DNA of 44,354 bases, taken from JAAZBI01 sp964461005 (GTDB taxonomy: Bacteria; Bacillota_I; Bacilli_A; RF39; UBA660). A program made the translations under genes and the position numbers. Under the pieces are notes generated by a model that worked only from the letters and a program-made list of their open reading frames with translations, ran no database searches and had not been told where the DNA came from. The stretch lies in assembly GCA_964461005.1 (NCBI GenBank), contig CAYWQQ010000002.1:1-44354 (forward strand). Reading direction: 5' to 3'. Every line of letters begins with the position of its first letter. The stretch's first letter is position 1. Positions 16,821 through 25,422 of the stretch are shown here, piece after piece.

Positions 16821-17105
16821 CTATTCTTCTAATTTAATAATCATATGGCGAACGATTTCTTCGCTTAATAATGCTAAACGATCAAATTCTTTAACAGCTT
16901 CTTTTGAAGCTTCAATTTGATATAAATAGTAATAACCATGTTTAAACTTTTTAATTTCATATGCTAGTTCTTTTTGACCTAGTTCTTTTGAAGAAATAAT
17001 TTTGGCTTTATTGTCAGTTAAAACTTTTTCAAAGTTACTAACAGTTTCCTTTATTTTTCCTTCTTCTAGATCAGGTCTAACAATATACATGATTTCATAT
17101 TTCAT
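16821..17105 (-). CDS. rpsF: 30S ribosomal protein bS6
   Basis: 94 residues from the ATG at 17105, 8 bases after AAGGAGG; a GTG at 17114 is too close to that site. The ferredoxin-like fold shows MKYEIMYIVRPDLEE, GQKELAYEIKKFKHGYYYLY and LALLSEEIVRHMIIK. It pairs with bS18 on the platform of the 30S subunit. Its leader can sequester the ribosome binding site (see 17115-17154). Confidence 0.96.
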   Translation of the reverse strand: MKYEIMYIVRPDLEEGKIKETVSNFEKVLTDNKAKIISSKELGQKELAYEIKKFKHGYYYLYQIEASKEAVKEFDRLALLSEEIVRHMIIKLEE

Positions 17106-17114
17106 ACCTGACAC

Positions 17115-17154
17115 CTCCTTCTGGTCTAATGGCTTTCTCTAAGAAAGCAAGGAG
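17115..17154 (-). promoter_or_regulatory. rpsF leader with a ribosome-binding-site-sequestering hairpin
   Basis: In the minus-strand leader RNA, CTCCTT (17154-17149) can pair with AAGGAG (17120-17115), which is the rpsF ribosome binding site. Between them is a perfect 7-bp hairpin, GCTTTCT-TAG-AGAAAGC. This resembles the known S6:S18-binding rpsF leader, which autoregulates the operon, although I do not find the CCG element expected in its internal loop. Confidence 0.5.
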
Positions 17155-17174
17155 TAAATTAATACTCGAACACA

Positions 17175-17203
17175 ATTATAACAATTATTTAAAATAAAGT
17201 AAA
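17175..17203 (-). promoter_or_regulatory. Promoter of the rpsF operon
   Basis: Minus strand TTTACT (17198-17203), 17-bp spacer ending TGT, TATAAT (17175-17180). Confidence 0.75.
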
Positions 17204-17229
17204 TGAAAAAAACATTTTTTAAATATTAT

Positions 17230-17258
17230 TTGAAATTAAAGATATTTTTTGCTATACT
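17230..17258 (+). promoter_or_regulatory. Promoter of lemA
   Basis: TTGAAA (17230-17235), 17-bp spacer with TGC before the -10, TATACT (17253-17258). It diverges from the rpsF promoter 27 bp away. Confidence 0.75.
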
Positions 17259-17282
17259 CAATTATAGAATTAAGGTGAAAAT

Positions 17283-17813
17283 ATGATTTGGTTTTTAATA
17301 TTTATTCTAATAATATTTGGTTTTTGCTTCTATTATGCCTATATTTATAATTTATTTCAAAATTTGATAATTAAAATTAATGAAGCTGAAAATCAAATAG
17401 ATATAACATTAAGAGAAAGATTTGATTTATTAGTAAATGCCGCAACATTTATTAAAGAAAAAATCGAAATTGAAATAATGACTGAATTAAAAGAACTAAA
17501 TAAAGAAGAATTATCTAGTTTTAGTTTAGAAAGAAAATTGATTAATTTATCAAAAGAATTTTATGAATCTAAATACAAATATAAAAATTTAAGTAAAATC
17601 GAAGATTATATTAAAATTGAATTTGAATTAAAAGAAAACGAAGCTAGCTTAGATGGTTTTATTGAACACTATAACAAAAATATTACTTCTTATAATAAAT
17701 TAATAAAAATTTTACTTAGTAATATAATTGCAAAAATTCATAAATTTAAAATTAGAAATTATTATGATGGTAAAAACTTAGAAGATAAAAACGTTAATGA
17801 TTTTAAATTATAA
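17283..17813 (+). CDS. LemA-family membrane protein
   Basis: 176 residues with an N-terminal membrane helix (residues 3-24) followed by a helical bundle exposed on one face. Recognisable LemA features are the YNLFQNLIIKINEAENQID stretch, then ITLRERFDLL, and the C-terminal HYNKNITSYNKLI with AKIHKFKIRNYY. LemA proteins are widespread and of poorly defined function. The ribosome binding site is AAGGTG, 6 bases before ATG. It is one of only two plus-strand protein genes here and ends in a shared bidirectional terminator with the TetR gene. Confidence 0.8.
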   Translation: MIWFLIFILIIFGFCFYYAYIYNLFQNLIIKINEAENQIDITLRERFDLLVNAATFIKEKIEIEIMTELKELNKEELSSFSLERKLINLSKEFYESKYKYKNLSKIEDYIKIEFELKENEASLDGFIEHYNKNITSYNKLIKILLSNIIAKIHKFKIRNYYDGKNLEDKNVNDFKL

Positions 17814-17841
17814 AAAAAATGAAACATAGTTTCATTTTTTT
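17813..17841. terminator. Bidirectional terminator between lemA and the TetR gene
   Basis: 13-bp perfect stem AAAAAAATGAAAC / GTTTCATTTTTTT with a 3-base loop. T tracts follow on both strands; it lies between the convergent stop codons. Confidence 0.9.
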
Positions 17842-18428
17842 ATGCCATTTTCAACAATTTCTATTTCCTTATTAAATATTTCAACACTTTTTTCTTTTGA
17901 TAGATTCCTTTGATAAAATTGTGTTAAATTTCTTATTAATAATGCATTAATGATTTCAACTATATACGCTAATTGTAGGCGGCTTTGAATATTCAAATTA
18001 GTAATATCTATCTTGTTTATAATTCCACTAATGTTATCTTCTAAATTTAATAAAAACATTTTTTCTAATTTACAATCCATTTTAAGAAAAATATTTTTGA
18101 AATAATCATAATACTTTTTATTAGTTATTTTATTTATAAAATACTCATACAAATCTTTAATAGCTATAATAAAATCACCATTATTTTCAATAACTAAATC
18201 AATGGTTTTTTGTTTTATTTCTCTCGAATGATCTTCCAAAATATAATAGTATAAATCTTCAAGATCAATAAAATATTGATAAAAGCTACCTCTTGGAATT
18301 TCTGCTTCTTTTATTATGCCCGCTACTGAAGCTTCACTCAATGATTTTTGTGAAAATTCGTTTATAGCTGAGGTTAAGATTTTCTCTCGTTTCTCTTGAT
18401 TTAAATTTTCAAATGTTTTTGATGCCAT
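17832..18428 (-). CDS. TetR/AcrR-family transcriptional regulator
   Basis: About 198 residues from the ATG at 18428, 5 bases after AGGAGG. The N-terminal helix-turn-helix region is typical: REKILTSAINEFSQKSLSEASVAGIIKEAEIPRGSFYQYF. The rest is helical and ligand-binding, with no recognisable ligand class. The neighbouring membrane gene upstream (18467-20065) is a possible target, as is its own promoter, which contains a small palindrome. Its coding end lies in the bidirectional terminator. Confidence 0.88.
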   Translation of the reverse strand: MASKTFENLNQEKREKILTSAINEFSQKSLSEASVAGIIKEAEIPRGSFYQYFIDLEDLYYYILEDHSREIKQKTIDLVIENNGDFIIAIKDLYEYFINKITNKKYYDYFKNIFLKMDCKLEKMFLLNLEDNISGIINKIDITNLNIQSRLQLAYIVEIINALLIRNLTQFYQRNLSKEKSVEIFNKEIEIVENGIKK

Positions 18429-18440
18429 ATTAGCCTCCTG

Positions 18441-18453
18441 TGACAAGTCGTCA
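18441..18453. promoter_or_regulatory. Possible TetR-type operator
   Basis: TGAC-AAGTC-GTCA, a 4+4 palindrome with a 5-base centre, sits just upstream of the ribosome binding site of the TetR gene. It is short and could be chance. Confidence 0.25.
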
Positions 18454-18466
18454 TTTTTATTGTATA

Positions 18467-20065
18467 CTATTTTAATTGATATTCATATCTATTTGTTCTA
18501 ATTTGAATAATTAATTTTAAATTATCAAATTTTTCTATTACATCTGGAACCAAGAAAAATAGTTCTTTTCCATTTATATTTTTTGGTGTAATATCGACTA
18601 ATTTCAAACGATATTTTTTCGAGTTAATTTCATATTCAAAAAATCCATAATTTTTAAGAATTTCTTGAACTGTTCCCGCTTCTTTAATTGTTACTTTTTT
18701 ATCAACTATATAAGTAGCGTATAGTTTCATTATTTTTTTGTCTACTTGTTGATTTACTAATGTACGATTGTCAGTATTACAATTTTTTTCATAGCATTGC
18801 ATAATTTCATAAGGAATTTTATTGGCAATCAAAAAATAATCAATCTTTATTTTAGAATTATATAGTGGTTTATTTTTAAAATTCAATTCCTTACTAAGAC
18901 TTGTTTGGCCAACAATTTCAATGCTTTTTTCTTTATTTACATATAATCTTACTTTTTGAAAATATTGTTTTACAACACCTCTATTAACAACTGCCTTGTA
19001 GCAATATCTAAACAATATTTCTTTTGATAAACTATCTTTTTCAACTTCAAAAACAATTACATAATTACCCATTTGATTTTGTTTTAGTTTTTGATTATTT
19101 AAGCCGCTACCAAAATCAATAAATTTATCATATAAAGATACAATTGGTTTATATGCTCTGTTTTCTATTTCCAAACTTAAATCATCTAACAAAACATTTC
19201 TTGATTCACTATTTAAGTTAGTTATGTTCAAATTTACCACGATGTAAGTTTTATTTAAAGAGGCAATTAATTCACCTTTTTGATTGAGATTTGTTTGTTG
19301 AGCGTTTGTTAATTCAATAATATAATCATTGCTTTTAAAAGAATCATTCATAGTATAAATTTTATTTAAAAATGCAAAATTAATAAGCGTTGTAATCAAA
19401 CTTATCAATATAACTATTGCTGATATCAATAATATTATGAATTTATTTTCTAGTAAAAAATATTTGAATTCTCTTTTGCTTCTTCTAACTTTTCGACCAA
19501 TTTTATCGGTATCAACACCCATTGTTAACTCGAATTCTTCATTATCAGAAACTTCAATTTGTAATTCTGACAAATCTTCTCCAAAGTTAAATTTTTTAAT
19601 GTCAAAACCAACTGCTCTAACCAGCATTGCTATAGAAAGTGCATATTGACTGTATGTTATAATAGTGCAAAAATCTCTTACAGCTCTTATAGCTCTAGGA
19701 TCAATTGGATTATATTCTAAAGAGTCTAACAATACATATGATTGAATAAAATATATAAATAATCCTAAATAAAAACCAATCATTAATAAATATATCAGAG
19801 TTGGTTTGTTTTTCTGACGCATCAAAATAAAAATTGCAATTGATATTAAAACAACTGCTACAACTGCAATAAAAATTGGTAAATTTAGATATGTATTCGC
19901 TAAAGATGAAGTAACGGTACTATATCTACCACTAGAAATATATTCATTAAAAAAAGTTAATAAATTGGTAGTTTGATATGACAAAAAAATTAAAAGAGCA
20001 CTTAATAATAAGTGTATCTTTTTAAAATTTTTAATTAAAATAGCATAAGGTTTCTTTAATACCAC
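18467..20065 (-). CDS. Multi-pass membrane protein with a C-terminal extracytoplasmic DUF4352-like region
   Basis: 532 residues, not firmly recognised. Four hydrophobic segments are visible in the N-terminal part (about 17-37, 59-83, 90-113 and 135-150), then a cytoplasmic, acidic and basic loop (150-205), a membrane segment at about 208-235, and a large exported C-terminal half. Residues about 265-370 (LNKTYIVVNLNITNLNSE... then LDDLSLEIENRAYKP) have the beta-strand pattern of the immunoglobulin-like DUF4352/telokin-type domain. It is preceded by a PH-domain gene and a membrane thioredoxin gene with short gaps, suggesting an operon of envelope functions. Confidence 0.6.
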   Translation of the reverse strand: MVLKKPYAILIKNFKKIHLLLSALLIFLSYQTTNLLTFFNEYISSGRYSTVTSSLANTYLNLPIFIAVVAVVLISIAIFILMRQKNKPTLIYLLMIGFYLGLFIYFIQSYVLLDSLEYNPIDPRAIRAVRDFCTIITYSQYALSIAMLVRAVGFDIKKFNFGEDLSELQIEVSDNEEFELTMGVDTDKIGRKVRRSKREFKYFLLENKFIILLISAIVILISLITTLINFAFLNKIYTMNDSFKSNDYIIELTNAQQTNLNQKGELIASLNKTYIVVNLNITNLNSESRNVLLDDLSLEIENRAYKPIVSLYDKFIDFGSGLNNQKLKQNQMGNYVIVFEVEKDSLSKEILFRYCYKAVVNRGVVKQYFQKVRLYVNKEKSIEIVGQTSLSKELNFKNKPLYNSKIKIDYFLIANKIPYEIMQCYEKNCNTDNRTLVNQQVDKKIMKLYATYIVDKKVTIKEAGTVQEILKNYGFFEYEINSKKYRLKLVDITPKNINGKELFFLVPDVIEKFDNLKLIIQIRTNRYEYQLK

Positions 20066-20088
20066 AGCTTTTCCCCTTTTCTAAACAA

Positions 20089-20517
20089 TTATTGTCTTTT
20101 AAAATATTTTTTCTTTTCTCTAATCATATGTTCAGATACTTCTCTTTCAATCTCGATTAAAGCTTTTTTTGAAATGTTTGATAAAACAACCACTTCTTTT
20201 ACTGTATCAATAATTATTTTGCCCCAGATTAATCCCATTTGAGCTTTAATGTCATTAAATAAGTCTGGAGTTATTGAGGTGAAAAAATATCCAAATAGTA
20301 ATCTTTTTTGACCAATGGCAATTCTTTTATTTGTAATTACAACAACACAAGTTGATGTAACGTCATAAAAATTTGGATTTTTTTGAGCTGTAAAAGCATA
20401 TAAAATTTTTTCATCTTCACCTAATTGTTGTTCAACAATTTTACAATGTTGATAAAGTCTCCAACAAATAGTACCAGGATATTTTTTCTTAAACTCTTTT
20501 ATTATTTTATATAACAT
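20089..20517 (-). CDS. Bacterial PH-domain protein (YokE-like)
   Basis: 142 residues, soluble. The central part has the pattern of bacterial PH domains: LGEDEKILYAFTAQ, CVVVITNKRIAIGQKRLLFGYFF, IIIDTVKEVVVL. The TNKRI segment is typical of the bPH_3/YokE group. No enzymatic motif. It lies 11 bp downstream of the membrane thioredoxin gene and 23 bp upstream of the 532-residue membrane protein. Function unknown. Confidence 0.65.
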   Translation of the reverse strand: MLYKIIKEFKKKYPGTICWRLYQHCKIVEQQLGEDEKILYAFTAQKNPNFYDVTSTCVVVITNKRIAIGQKRLLFGYFFTSITPDLFNDIKAQMGLIWGKIIIDTVKEVVVLSNISKKALIEIEREVSEHMIREKKKYFKRQ

Positions 20518-20528
20518 ATCTATTCTCC

Positions 20529-20960
20529 TTATTTTATTAAAGCTTTATATTCTTCATAACTTCTTTTTCCTAATAATTCTCTTTGAAGTTTTCCGTTTTT
20601 AAATACTAACAAGTGAGGTACAGATCCTTTAAAAACACCTTCTGTTTTTTCTACTAAATTAGCAAGTGATTCTTGACTCGTATTTGCAGTGTTTAAATAG
20701 TAAATTTTTATATTTGCTTCAGAAAATACTTGTTCTATAATTGGTTTACTAGCAATACAATAAGGACAAGTTGGACTGCCTACAAAAACATAACTTTCTT
20801 TGTCAGAATTAGCTATTTTCATGTAGTCATCATACTTAATTTCAATTAAAGCTTCCTTAGTAGCAGGTTTTGAATTTGTAATTACTCCATTAATTATTAT
20901 ACTTATAATAAATATTCCTAATAGTATTCCAATAATTATTTTTGATTTATTTTTTTTCAT
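20529..20960 (-). CDS. Membrane-anchored thioredoxin
   Basis: About 143 residues from the ATG at 20960, 9 bases after AAGG; the alternative ATG at 20969 abuts the AAGG. One membrane helix (about residues 8-26) anchors an exported thioredoxin domain with active-site C-P-Y-C in VGSPTCPYCIAS and cis-proline loop SVPHLLVFKNGK. It likely reduces or exchanges disulfides on exported proteins. A TATAAT lies just upstream. Confidence 0.85.
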   Translation of the reverse strand: MKKNKSKIIIGILLGIFIISIIINGVITNSKPATKEALIEIKYDDYMKIANSDKESYVFVGSPTCPYCIASKPIIEQVFSEANIKIYYLNTANTSQESLANLVEKTEGVFKGSVPHLLVFKNGKLQRELLGKRSYEEYKALIK

Positions 20961-21012
20961 TTCTACCATCCTTTTCTATAAAACATTATATCACATTTTT
21001 TTGTAGAAAATA

Positions 21013-21037
21013 AAAAAAGCATTTAAAATGCTTTTTT
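21013..21037 (-). terminator. Intrinsic terminator of the str operon (after tuf)
   Basis: Minus strand AAAAAAGCATTT / AAATGCTTTTTTT with a minimal loop, 10 bases after the tuf stop codon. Confidence 0.85.
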
Positions 21038-21047
21038 ATTTGTTAAT

Positions 21048-22232
21048 TTATTTAACGATTTTTGTTACTGATCCAGCACCAACTGTTCTTCCACCTTCAC
21101 GGATTGAGAACTTAGTTCCATTTTCAATAGCAATAGGAGCTATTAATTTTACTACAAGACCAATATTATCTCCTGGCATTACCATTTCAACACCTGCTGG
21201 TAATTCTACAACACCTGTAACATCAGTTGTTCTAAAATAAAATTGTGGACGATAATTTGCGAAGAATGGAGTATGTCTTCCGCCTTCTTCTTTGCTTAAT
21301 ACATAAACTTGAGCTTCAAATTCTGTATGTGGAGTTACTGTTCCTGGTTTAGATAAGATTTGACCTCTTTCAACGTCTTCTCTACCAATACCACGAAGTA
21401 ATACACCAGCATTATCTCCAGCTTGAGCAAAATCTAATTGCTTTCTGAACATTTCAATTCCTGTAACTACTGTTTTCTTAGTTGGTTTTAATCCAACAAT
21501 TTCAACTTCGTCATTTAATTTTAATTGTCCTCTTTCAACACGACCTGTAACTACTGTTCCACGTCCTGTGATTGTAAATACATCTTCGATTGACATTAAG
21601 AATGGTTTTTCAGTATCTCTATCTGGATTAGGAATCCAAGTATCTACTGCGGCCATTAATTCAACGATTGCTTTTTCATATTCTGCATCGCCTTCTAATG
21701 CTTTTAATGCAGAACCACGGATAACTGGAGTATTATCTCCATCAAATCCATATGAACTTAATAATTCGCGAACTTCCATTTCAACTAAATCTAATAATTC
21801 AGCATCATCAACCATGTCGCATTTATTCATAAATACAACCATTTTTGGAACTCCTACTTGTCCAGCAAGTAAAATGTGTTCACGAGTTTGAGCCATAGGC
21901 CCGTCAGTTGCAGCTATAACTAAGATAGCTCCATCCATTTGTGCAGCTCCAGTAATCATATTTTTTACATAGTCTGCATGCCCTGGACAATCAACGTGTG
22001 CATAGTGACGTGCTGCAGTCTCATATTCAATATGAGATGTGTTAATTGTTATTCCACGATCTTTTTCTTCTGGTGCACTATCAATTTGATTGTAATCCAT
22101 TGCTTTTGATGTACCAGTTTTTGCTAGAACATGAGATATTGCAGCTGTTAAAGTTGTTTTTCCATGATCTACGTGTCCAATTGTACCAATGTTAACATGT
22201 GGTTTTGAACGTACAAATTTTTCTTTTGCCAT
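21048..22232 (-). CDS. tuf: Elongation factor Tu
   Basis: 394 residues, full length. GTP-binding motifs GHVDHGKTTL, DCPGHADY, NKCDMVDD and the switch I region (KDRGITINTSHIEYET) are intact; the C-terminal barrel contains GRGTVVTGRVERG and the end SVTKIVK. It delivers aminoacyl-tRNA to the ribosome. It lies 62 bp after fusA, with its own AAGGAGG, as the last gene of the str operon. Codon use is somewhat more restricted than neighbouring genes, as expected for high expression. Confidence 0.98.
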   Translation of the reverse strand: MAKEKFVRSKPHVNIGTIGHVDHGKTTLTAAISHVLAKTGTSKAMDYNQIDSAPEEKDRGITINTSHIEYETAARHYAHVDCPGHADYVKNMITGAAQMDGAILVIAATDGPMAQTREHILLAGQVGVPKMVVFMNKCDMVDDAELLDLVEMEVRELLSSYGFDGDNTPVIRGSALKALEGDAEYEKAIVELMAAVDTWIPNPDRDTEKPFLMSIEDVFTITGRGTVVTGRVERGQLKLNDEVEIVGLKPTKKTVVTGIEMFRKQLDFAQAGDNAGVLLRGIGREDVERGQILSKPGTVTPHTEFEAQVYVLSKEEGGRHTPFFANYRPQFYFRTTDVTGVVELPAGVEMVMPGDNIGLVVKLIAPIAIENGTKFSIREGGRTVGAGSVTKIVK

Positions 22233-22294
22233 TTTAATTTCCTCCTTATAATTACATCTTTCATTTTATCTAATTCTCGAAAAAATTTCAAGTA

Positions 22295-24373
22295 TTATTC
22301 TTTACTTCCGCCGTTACGCTTAATTATTTCTTCTGAAATATTTTTTGGTACTTCTTCATAATGATCAGGAATCATTTGAAAAGTAGCTCTTCCTTGTGTG
22401 TTAGAACGCAAACTTGTTGCATAACCAAACATTTCAGAAAGTGGAACGTTAGCTGTTAATGCAACTGCATTACCACGCGGTTCTTGTCCCATTGGTTTAC
22501 CTCTTCTTGAAGTCAAATCACCCATAACATTACCAAAATATTCTTCTGGAGTTACTACATCAACTTTCATAATAGGTTCTAGTAATACTGGTTTACATTT
22601 GTGTTTTGCTTCTTTTAAAGCTAAACTAGCTGCTACTTTATATGCCATTTCTGATGAGTCAACATCATGGTAAGAACCATCAAATAATGTTGCTTTAACA
22701 TCAACCATTGGATATCCAGCTAAAACACCAGTTTTCATAGCTTCTTCTAATCCCTTATTTGTTACTGGAATATATTCTCTTGGAACTGTTCCACCAACAA
22801 TTCCATCAACAAATTCATAACCTTTAGTTGGATTGGGTTCGAATCTAATCCAAACGTGTCCATATTGTCCACGGCCTCCTGATTGCTTAATATATTTTCC
22901 TTCACATTCAGCCTTTTGAGTAAGAGTTTCGCGATAAGCTACTTGTGGTTTACCAACAATAACTTCAACACTAAATTCTCTTCTCATTCTATCAACAAGA
23001 ACGTCTAAATGTAATTCGCCCATTCCTTCAATAATAGTTTGACCTGTCTCTGTGTCTGTATGAGCTCTAAAAGTTGGATCCTCTTCCATAAGCTTGCCTA
23101 AAGCAATACCCATTTTTTCTTGATCTGCTTTTGTTTTTGGTTCAACAGCTAAATTGATAACTGGTTCAGCAAAATTAGTCGCTTCTAGAATTACCACTTG
23201 TTTTTCATCACATAAAGAATCCCCTGTTACAGTATTTTTTAATCCTACTGCAGCAGCAATATCTCCAGCATAAACTGTTGCTATTTCTTCACGATGATTA
23301 GCATGCATTTTTAATAATCTCCCAACTCTTTCTTTACTTTCCTTAGTAGCATTATATACATAAGAACCACTATTTAAAGTTCCAGAGTAAACTCTAATAA
23401 ATGCAAGTTTCCCTACAAATGGATCTGTCATTATTTTAAAAGCTAAAGCTGAGAAAGGTTCGCTATCAGACGGATGTCTTACTACTTCTTCACCTTTACT
23501 ATTAGTTCCCTTAATTGATTCAATATCAGTTGGAGCTGGTAAATAATCAATAACTGCATCTAACAATAATTTAACTCCCACATTCCCTAAAGCAGTTCCA
23601 CATAAGATTGGAAAAAAGTCTACTTGTAGAGTCCCTTTTCTAATTGCTTTTTTAATTAAATCAATTGAAATTTCTTGTCCCTCTAAATATTTTTCCATTA
23701 ATTCATCATCATATTCAGAAACAGCTTCAATTAATTCGTCTCTTTTTTGATCAACAATTGATTTTAATCCTTCTGGAATAGCAATTTCTTCTGGATTTTC
23801 ATCTTGTTTACGATCATATTTATATGCTTTCAATGTAATTAAATCAATTATTCCATTGAAATCATTTTCGGCTCCAATTGGCCATTCGATTGGTTTAGCA
23901 TTTACTCCCAATCTTTTTTTAATACTTAAAATACTATTTTCGAAACTTGCCCCAATTTTATCCATTTTATTAACAAAAATTAAACGAGGAACGTTTCTTT
24001 CGCTTGCTTGACGCCAAACTGTTTCAGTTTGAGGTTCAACACCTGCGTTAGCATCTAAAAGTGCTACAGAACCATCTAAAACACGAAGTGATCTAGTAAC
24101 TTCTGCTGTAAAATCTACGTGACCAGGAGTATCAATTATATTAAAACGATATCCTTTCCAAAATGCTGTTGTTGCAGCAGAGGTAATTGTAATTCCTCTT
24201 TCTTGTTCTTGAACCATCCAGTCCATTTGAGATTCCCCATCATGAGTCTCTCCTGTTTTATGAATTTTTCCTGTATGAAATAAAATTCTCTCTGTACAAG
24301 TTGTTTTTCCAGCATCAATATGAGCCATAATTCCTATGTTTCTTGTTTTTTCTAATGTAAATTCTCTTGCCAT
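22295..24373 (-). CDS. fusA: Elongation factor G
   Basis: 692 residues, full length. Motifs: AHIDAGKTTCTERIL, DTPGHVDFTAEV, NKMDKIGA, GGRGQYGHVWIRFEP, and C-terminal domain V with GDLTSRRGKPMGQEPRG. This GTPase drives translocation and ribosome recycling. It follows rpsG by 12 bp with an AAGGAGG site. Confidence 0.98.
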   Translation of the reverse strand: MAREFTLEKTRNIGIMAHIDAGKTTCTERILFHTGKIHKTGETHDGESQMDWMVQEQERGITITSAATTAFWKGYRFNIIDTPGHVDFTAEVTRSLRVLDGSVALLDANAGVEPQTETVWRQASERNVPRLIFVNKMDKIGASFENSILSIKKRLGVNAKPIEWPIGAENDFNGIIDLITLKAYKYDRKQDENPEEIAIPEGLKSIVDQKRDELIEAVSEYDDELMEKYLEGQEISIDLIKKAIRKGTLQVDFFPILCGTALGNVGVKLLLDAVIDYLPAPTDIESIKGTNSKGEEVVRHPSDSEPFSALAFKIMTDPFVGKLAFIRVYSGTLNSGSYVYNATKESKERVGRLLKMHANHREEIATVYAGDIAAAVGLKNTVTGDSLCDEKQVVILEATNFAEPVINLAVEPKTKADQEKMGIALGKLMEEDPTFRAHTDTETGQTIIEGMGELHLDVLVDRMRREFSVEVIVGKPQVAYRETLTQKAECEGKYIKQSGGRGQYGHVWIRFEPNPTKGYEFVDGIVGGTVPREYIPVTNKGLEEAMKTGVLAGYPMVDVKATLFDGSYHDVDSSEMAYKVAASLALKEAKHKCKPVLLEPIMKVDVVTPEEYFGNVMGDLTSRRGKPMGQEPRGNAVALTANVPLSEMFGYATSLRSNTQGRATFQMIPDHYEEVPKNISEEIIKRNGGSKE

Positions 24374-24385
24374 ATTAATACCTCC

Positions 24386-24853
24386 TTACCAACGATAATG
24401 TGCAAACGCCTTGTTAGCTTCTGCCATTTTGTGAGTATCCTCTTTCTTTTTATATGCTCCACCCGCTTGATTTGAAGCATCTACTATTTCGCCAGCTAAA
24501 TTATCACTCATTTTATGAGCATTTCTTTTTTTAGCATAGTCTACTATCCATCTCAATGCTAAAGCTAAAGAACGTTCAGCTCTAACTTCTGTTGGAACTT
24601 GATAATTCGATCCTCCAACACGTCTTGATTTTACTTCAAGTAATGGTTTAACATTTTCTAAAGCTTTTTCAAAAATTTCATTTGGTTCACTTTTTGTTTG
24701 TTCTTTGATGATATCAAAAGCTTTATATACTATAGTTTGAGCTTGTCCTTTTTTACCATCTATCATTATTTGATTGATTAAACGAGTAATTGTTTTTGAA
24801 TTATATATAGGATCAGCTAAAACATCTCTTCTTACTGCTTGTTTCTTTCGCAT
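24386..24853 (-). CDS. rpsG: 30S ribosomal protein uS7
   Basis: 155 residues, standard length. Conserved segments: MRKKQAVRRDVLADPIYNS, MIDGKKGQAQTIVYKAF, SRRVGGSNYQVPTEV, and the C-terminal ANKAFAHYRW. It nucleates assembly of the 30S head and is the classical repressor of the str operon. Confidence 0.98.
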   Translation of the reverse strand: MRKKQAVRRDVLADPIYNSKTITRLINQIMIDGKKGQAQTIVYKAFDIIKEQTKSEPNEIFEKALENVKPLLEVKSRRVGGSNYQVPTEVRAERSLALALRWIVDYAKKRNAHKMSDNLAGEIVDASNQAGGAYKKKEDTHKMAEANKAFAHYRW

Positions 24854-24869
24854 TTTCTAATTCCTCCTT

Positions 24870-25286
24870 CTATTGTTTTTTAGGTCTTTTTGTCCCATAT
24901 TTAGAGCGACCTTGTGAACGTTTTTGTACTCCAGCTGTATCTAAAGTTCCTCTTACAATATGATAACGAACTCCGATTAAGTCTTTAACACGTCCACCAC
25001 GAATTAATACAACACTGTGTTCTTGTAAATTATGTCCTTCTCCACCAATGTAAGCTGTAACTTCAGCTCCATTGCTTAAGCGAACACGAGCATATTTACG
25101 CAATGCTGAATTGGGTTTCTTTGGTGTTCTTGTTCCAACACGTGTACATACACCTCTTTTTTGTGGTGAGTTTTGTTCAGTTGCTTTTCTTTTTAAACTG
25201 TTAATTCCAATTCTCAACACAGGTGATTTACTTTTTCTAGTTTTGTTAGTTCTTCTTTTGTTTACTAATTGATTAATTGTTGGCAT
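24870..25286 (-). CDS. rpsL: 30S ribosomal protein uS12
   Basis: 138 residues. Conserved blocks: MPTINQLVNKRR, SPQKRGVCTRVGTRTPKKPN (contains the streptomycin-region lysine), VRLSNGAEVTAYIGGEGHNL, and DLIGVRYHIVRGTLD. The KKPNSAL lysine is wild type. First gene of the str operon. Confidence 0.98.
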   Translation of the reverse strand: MPTINQLVNKRRTNKTRKSKSPVLRIGINSLKRKATEQNSPQKRGVCTRVGTRTPKKPNSALRKYARVRLSNGAEVTAYIGGEGHNLQEHSVVLIRGGRVKDLIGVRYHIVRGTLDTAGVQKRSQGRSKYGTKRPKKQ

Positions 25287-25342
25287 ATTTTATTACTCCT
25301 TCCTTAACACACGTCCTAGTGTTTCATTTTACTGTTAAATAT

Positions 25343-25364
25343 AAGATTCTTAAAAAAGAATCTT
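25343..25364 (-). promoter_or_regulatory. Hairpin in the rpsL leader
   Basis: AAGATTCTT and AAGAATCTT form a 9-bp perfect stem with a 4-base loop, midway between the promoter and rpsL. No T tract follows on either strand, so it is not a simple terminator. It may be a regulatory or stabilising element. Confidence 0.5.
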
Positions 25365-25379
25365 TAATCAAGCTTCTCT

Positions 25380-25409
25380 AATATATCATTAAAATAATAA
25401 TAATGTCAA
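25380..25409 (-). promoter_or_regulatory. Promoter of the str operon
   Basis: Minus strand TTGACA (25404-25409), 18-bp spacer, TATATT (25380-25385), giving a leader of about 85 bases. Confidence 0.75.
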
Positions 25410-25422
25410 TAAAAAGATTGTA

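Noticed and set aside
25287..25422. T-box or riboswitch in the str leader
   Set aside because: Only a simple hairpin is present; no T-box TGGN sequence or multi-stem aptamer can be built.
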